Shown here: piece by piece, positions 62,903-64,000 of the stretch
Layout: the number at the start of each line of letters is the position of its first letter
How positions within the stretch are numbered: position 1 is the stretch's first letter
Source: Alphaproteobacteria bacterium
Lineage (GTDB): Bacteria > Pseudomonadota > Alphaproteobacteria > Micavibrionales > Micavibrionaceae
Direction: 5' to 3'
DNA: 64,000 nucleotides
NCBI GenBank assembly: GCA_018000295.1
Contig: JAGNKE010000001.1
Span: forward strand, 62,001-126,000
The notes under the pieces: model-generated
Told to the model about the DNA's origin: nothing
Database searches by the model: none
Seen by the model: only the letters and a program-made list of their open reading frames with translations
Program-made: the position numbers and the translations under genes

Positions 62903-64000
62903 GGATTTTTTACAAGAGATGAAGCACCGTAAAAGCTGCTCAACAAGCTTTCATTGATGAAAGCTGGGTGACGTCGGCCAATAGAATATACATAATGCGA
63001 AAAAACTTCGCTCTTTAACTCATCAGAAACTTGCCCCTGAATTTTTTCAATCTGCTCAGAATCAAGCTCAGAAAAATCAGGGATGCTTGCTCCCCTTACA
63101 AGAACCAGAAGAATGCCTCCCTTATAAGTTAAGCTAAAAACATCGCCAATTTTGGCCTGGAATAACGCTGCTCTGTGTTCATCAAGAAGAGGACTATCTA
63201 TAGGACCGTATAATTTAACGGATGCAATATTTTGAGCCTCCTTCTTGTACTCCTTAACAATATCGACAAAATTTTTCGTTCCCTCACCTATGGCCTTTCG
63301 AGCCGAAGTAACTCTTTGAGAGTTTTTTGTCCGTCTTTGATCTTCTCTGTGTTGATCGATCAAATCGTTTTTAACATCTTCAAATGGTTTAAAGCTCTCT
63401 GGAATAATTTCCAACAGATGCAATGCTGCAAATCGACCGCTAGGCATCTCAAAAACACGAGAAGTTTCTCCCTCTTGCAGCAGCTTGGCTTCTTGAAGAA
63501 TAATGTCCTTGTCGGCTGTGTCGATCTTATCTATTCCATCGAAGACATCCTTACCTTCAATGTCAAACCCCAAAGCAGTAAAGGGGCGAAAAACAGAGAC
63601 TATTAACGGAACAGATTTTGCCGCCTCTTCAAAACTGGTTCCCCTCGCCAGAATATCTTCAAGACTTTCCGATACCTCCACCAAACGATCAGCTAATTCT
63701 GTCTTTTCCAGTTCTTCCTGAATCTCAGTCTTGGCATCTTCGAATGTTTTAGTGTGCGGCTTAACAACGTCCTTAATCGTAATAACATGATAACCGATCA
63801 AGGTATGAAAGGGACCGACAGTATCACCAGCCTTTGCCTTAAAGACACCGTCCTTTAAATCAGCAATAAGCATATCATCAGTAAACGGCGCAGAAGGGAC
63901 ATAGGTGCCTTCTTGAGGAGAAATCTTCTTCTTGGCTTCAGAGAGTTCTAGCTTTTGGTCTAGGACAAGACTAAGAATTTTTTTTGCTGCATCTTCATTA
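62899..64000 (-). CDS. PpiD/SurA-like peptidyl-prolyl isomerase (N-terminal part outside window)
   Basis: C-terminal 366 residues of a periplasmic foldase. The frame is open to the right edge; the ATG at 63873 is internal. Residues near the edge (PSAPFTDDMLIADLKDGVFKAKAGDTVGPFHTLIGYHVITIKDVVKP) form the end of a parvulin-type PPIase domain, followed by a helical region and a second, degenerate parvulin-like segment (GDVFSLTYKGGILLVLVRGAS). PpiD upstream of trpE is a known alphaproteobacterial arrangement. More AT-rich than the trp genes. The membrane anchor and chaperone domain would be outside the window. Confidence 0.85.
   Translation of the reverse strand, partial: NEDAAKKILSLVLDQKLELSEAKKKISPQEGTYVPSAPFTDDMLIADLKDGVFKAKAGDTVGPFHTLIGYHVITIKDVVKPHTKTFEDAKTEIQEELEKTELADRLVEVSESLEDILARGTSFEEAAKSVPLIVSVFRPFTALGFDIEGKDVFDGIDKIDTADKDIILQEAKLLQEGETSRVFEMPSGRFAALHLLEIIPESFKPFEDVKNDLIDQHREDQRRTKNSQRVTSARKAIGEGTKNFVDIVKEYKKEAQNIASVKLYGPIDSPLLDEHRAALFQAKIGDVFSLTYKGGILLVLVRGASIPDFSELDSEQIEKIQGQVSDELKSEVFSHYVYSIGRRHPAFINESLLSSFYGASSLVKNP

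Noticed and set aside
1..64000. CRISPR arrays, IS elements, integrase or restriction-modification genes
   Set aside because: No regularly spaced direct repeats, transposase, integrase, methylase or nuclease defence genes were seen on either strand.

Overview
The window is a contiguous, mostly housekeeping stretch of an alphaproteobacterial chromosome at moderate GC. Several conserved alphaproteobacterial gene strings support this: nuo genes followed by birA, coaX, rnj and a DUF1467 gene; proS, lolC, lolD and dnaE; the envelope and translation run from rpsB to lpxB; then gltA, gltX, comEC, lexA, the trp genes and a PpiD-like foldase. A GTTC-N7-GTTC SOS box upstream of lexA agrees with this. 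I cannot fix the order; a deep-branching, Micavibrio- or Rhodospirillales-like lineage is a guess. No tRNA, rRNA, CRISPR array, IS element or phage module was seen. No gap between genes exceeds about 210 bases; the longest are 15888-16096, 52765-52957 and 34994-35177.

Region 1 (1-22224): respiratory complex I. nuoE (cut by the left edge), nuoF, G, H, I, J, K, L, M and N are in the usual order, but the series is broken by unrelated genes. A small unknown gene sits between nuoE and nuoF. A 6-kb opposite-strand block (three unknown genes, purQ and a fused purSL) lies between nuoF and nuoG, followed by a secreted NTR/TIMP-like protein that abuts nuoG. A MazG-like gene and a CHAP-like cysteine hydrolase separate nuoG from nuoH. 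An unknown gene and an opposite-strand PagL-like lipid A deacylase separate nuoI from nuoJ. Opposite-strand genes mean nuoG and nuoJ cannot be read through from nuoE, so there must be at least three transcription units. A good promoter for the nuoG unit is visible at 8548-8576.

Region 2 (22224-35000): birA, coaX, RNase J, a DUF1467 protein and a small exported protein, then proS, lolC, lolD and dnaE. ProRS is the archaeal/eukaryotic type at the site where alphaproteobacteria usually carry their bacterial proS. Between lolD and dnaE lie a DUF4919 protein, an alpha/beta hydrolase and an unlisted-size 56-residue gene.

Region 3 (35000-51451): rpsB with a structured leader, tsf, pyrH, frr, uppS, cdsA, dxr, two tandem rseP paralogues, bamA, skp/ompH, lpxD, fabZ, lpxA, lpxI and lpxB. 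These cover protein synthesis, UMP, isoprenoid and phospholipid precursors, outer-membrane protein assembly and lipid A synthesis.

Region 4 (51454-64000): gltA and gltX on the minus strand, comEC on the plus strand, lexA, trpC, trpD and trpG on the minus strand, an exported divergent polysaccharide deacetylase on the plus strand, then trpE and a PpiD-like foldase (cut by the right edge) on the minus strand.

I found no clear new defence or mobile system. The points most worth a second look are the interrupted nuo locus and its cargo, the secreted NTR plus NTF2-like protein, the tandem rseP pair, the archaeal-type ProRS and the three-way-junction rpsB leader.
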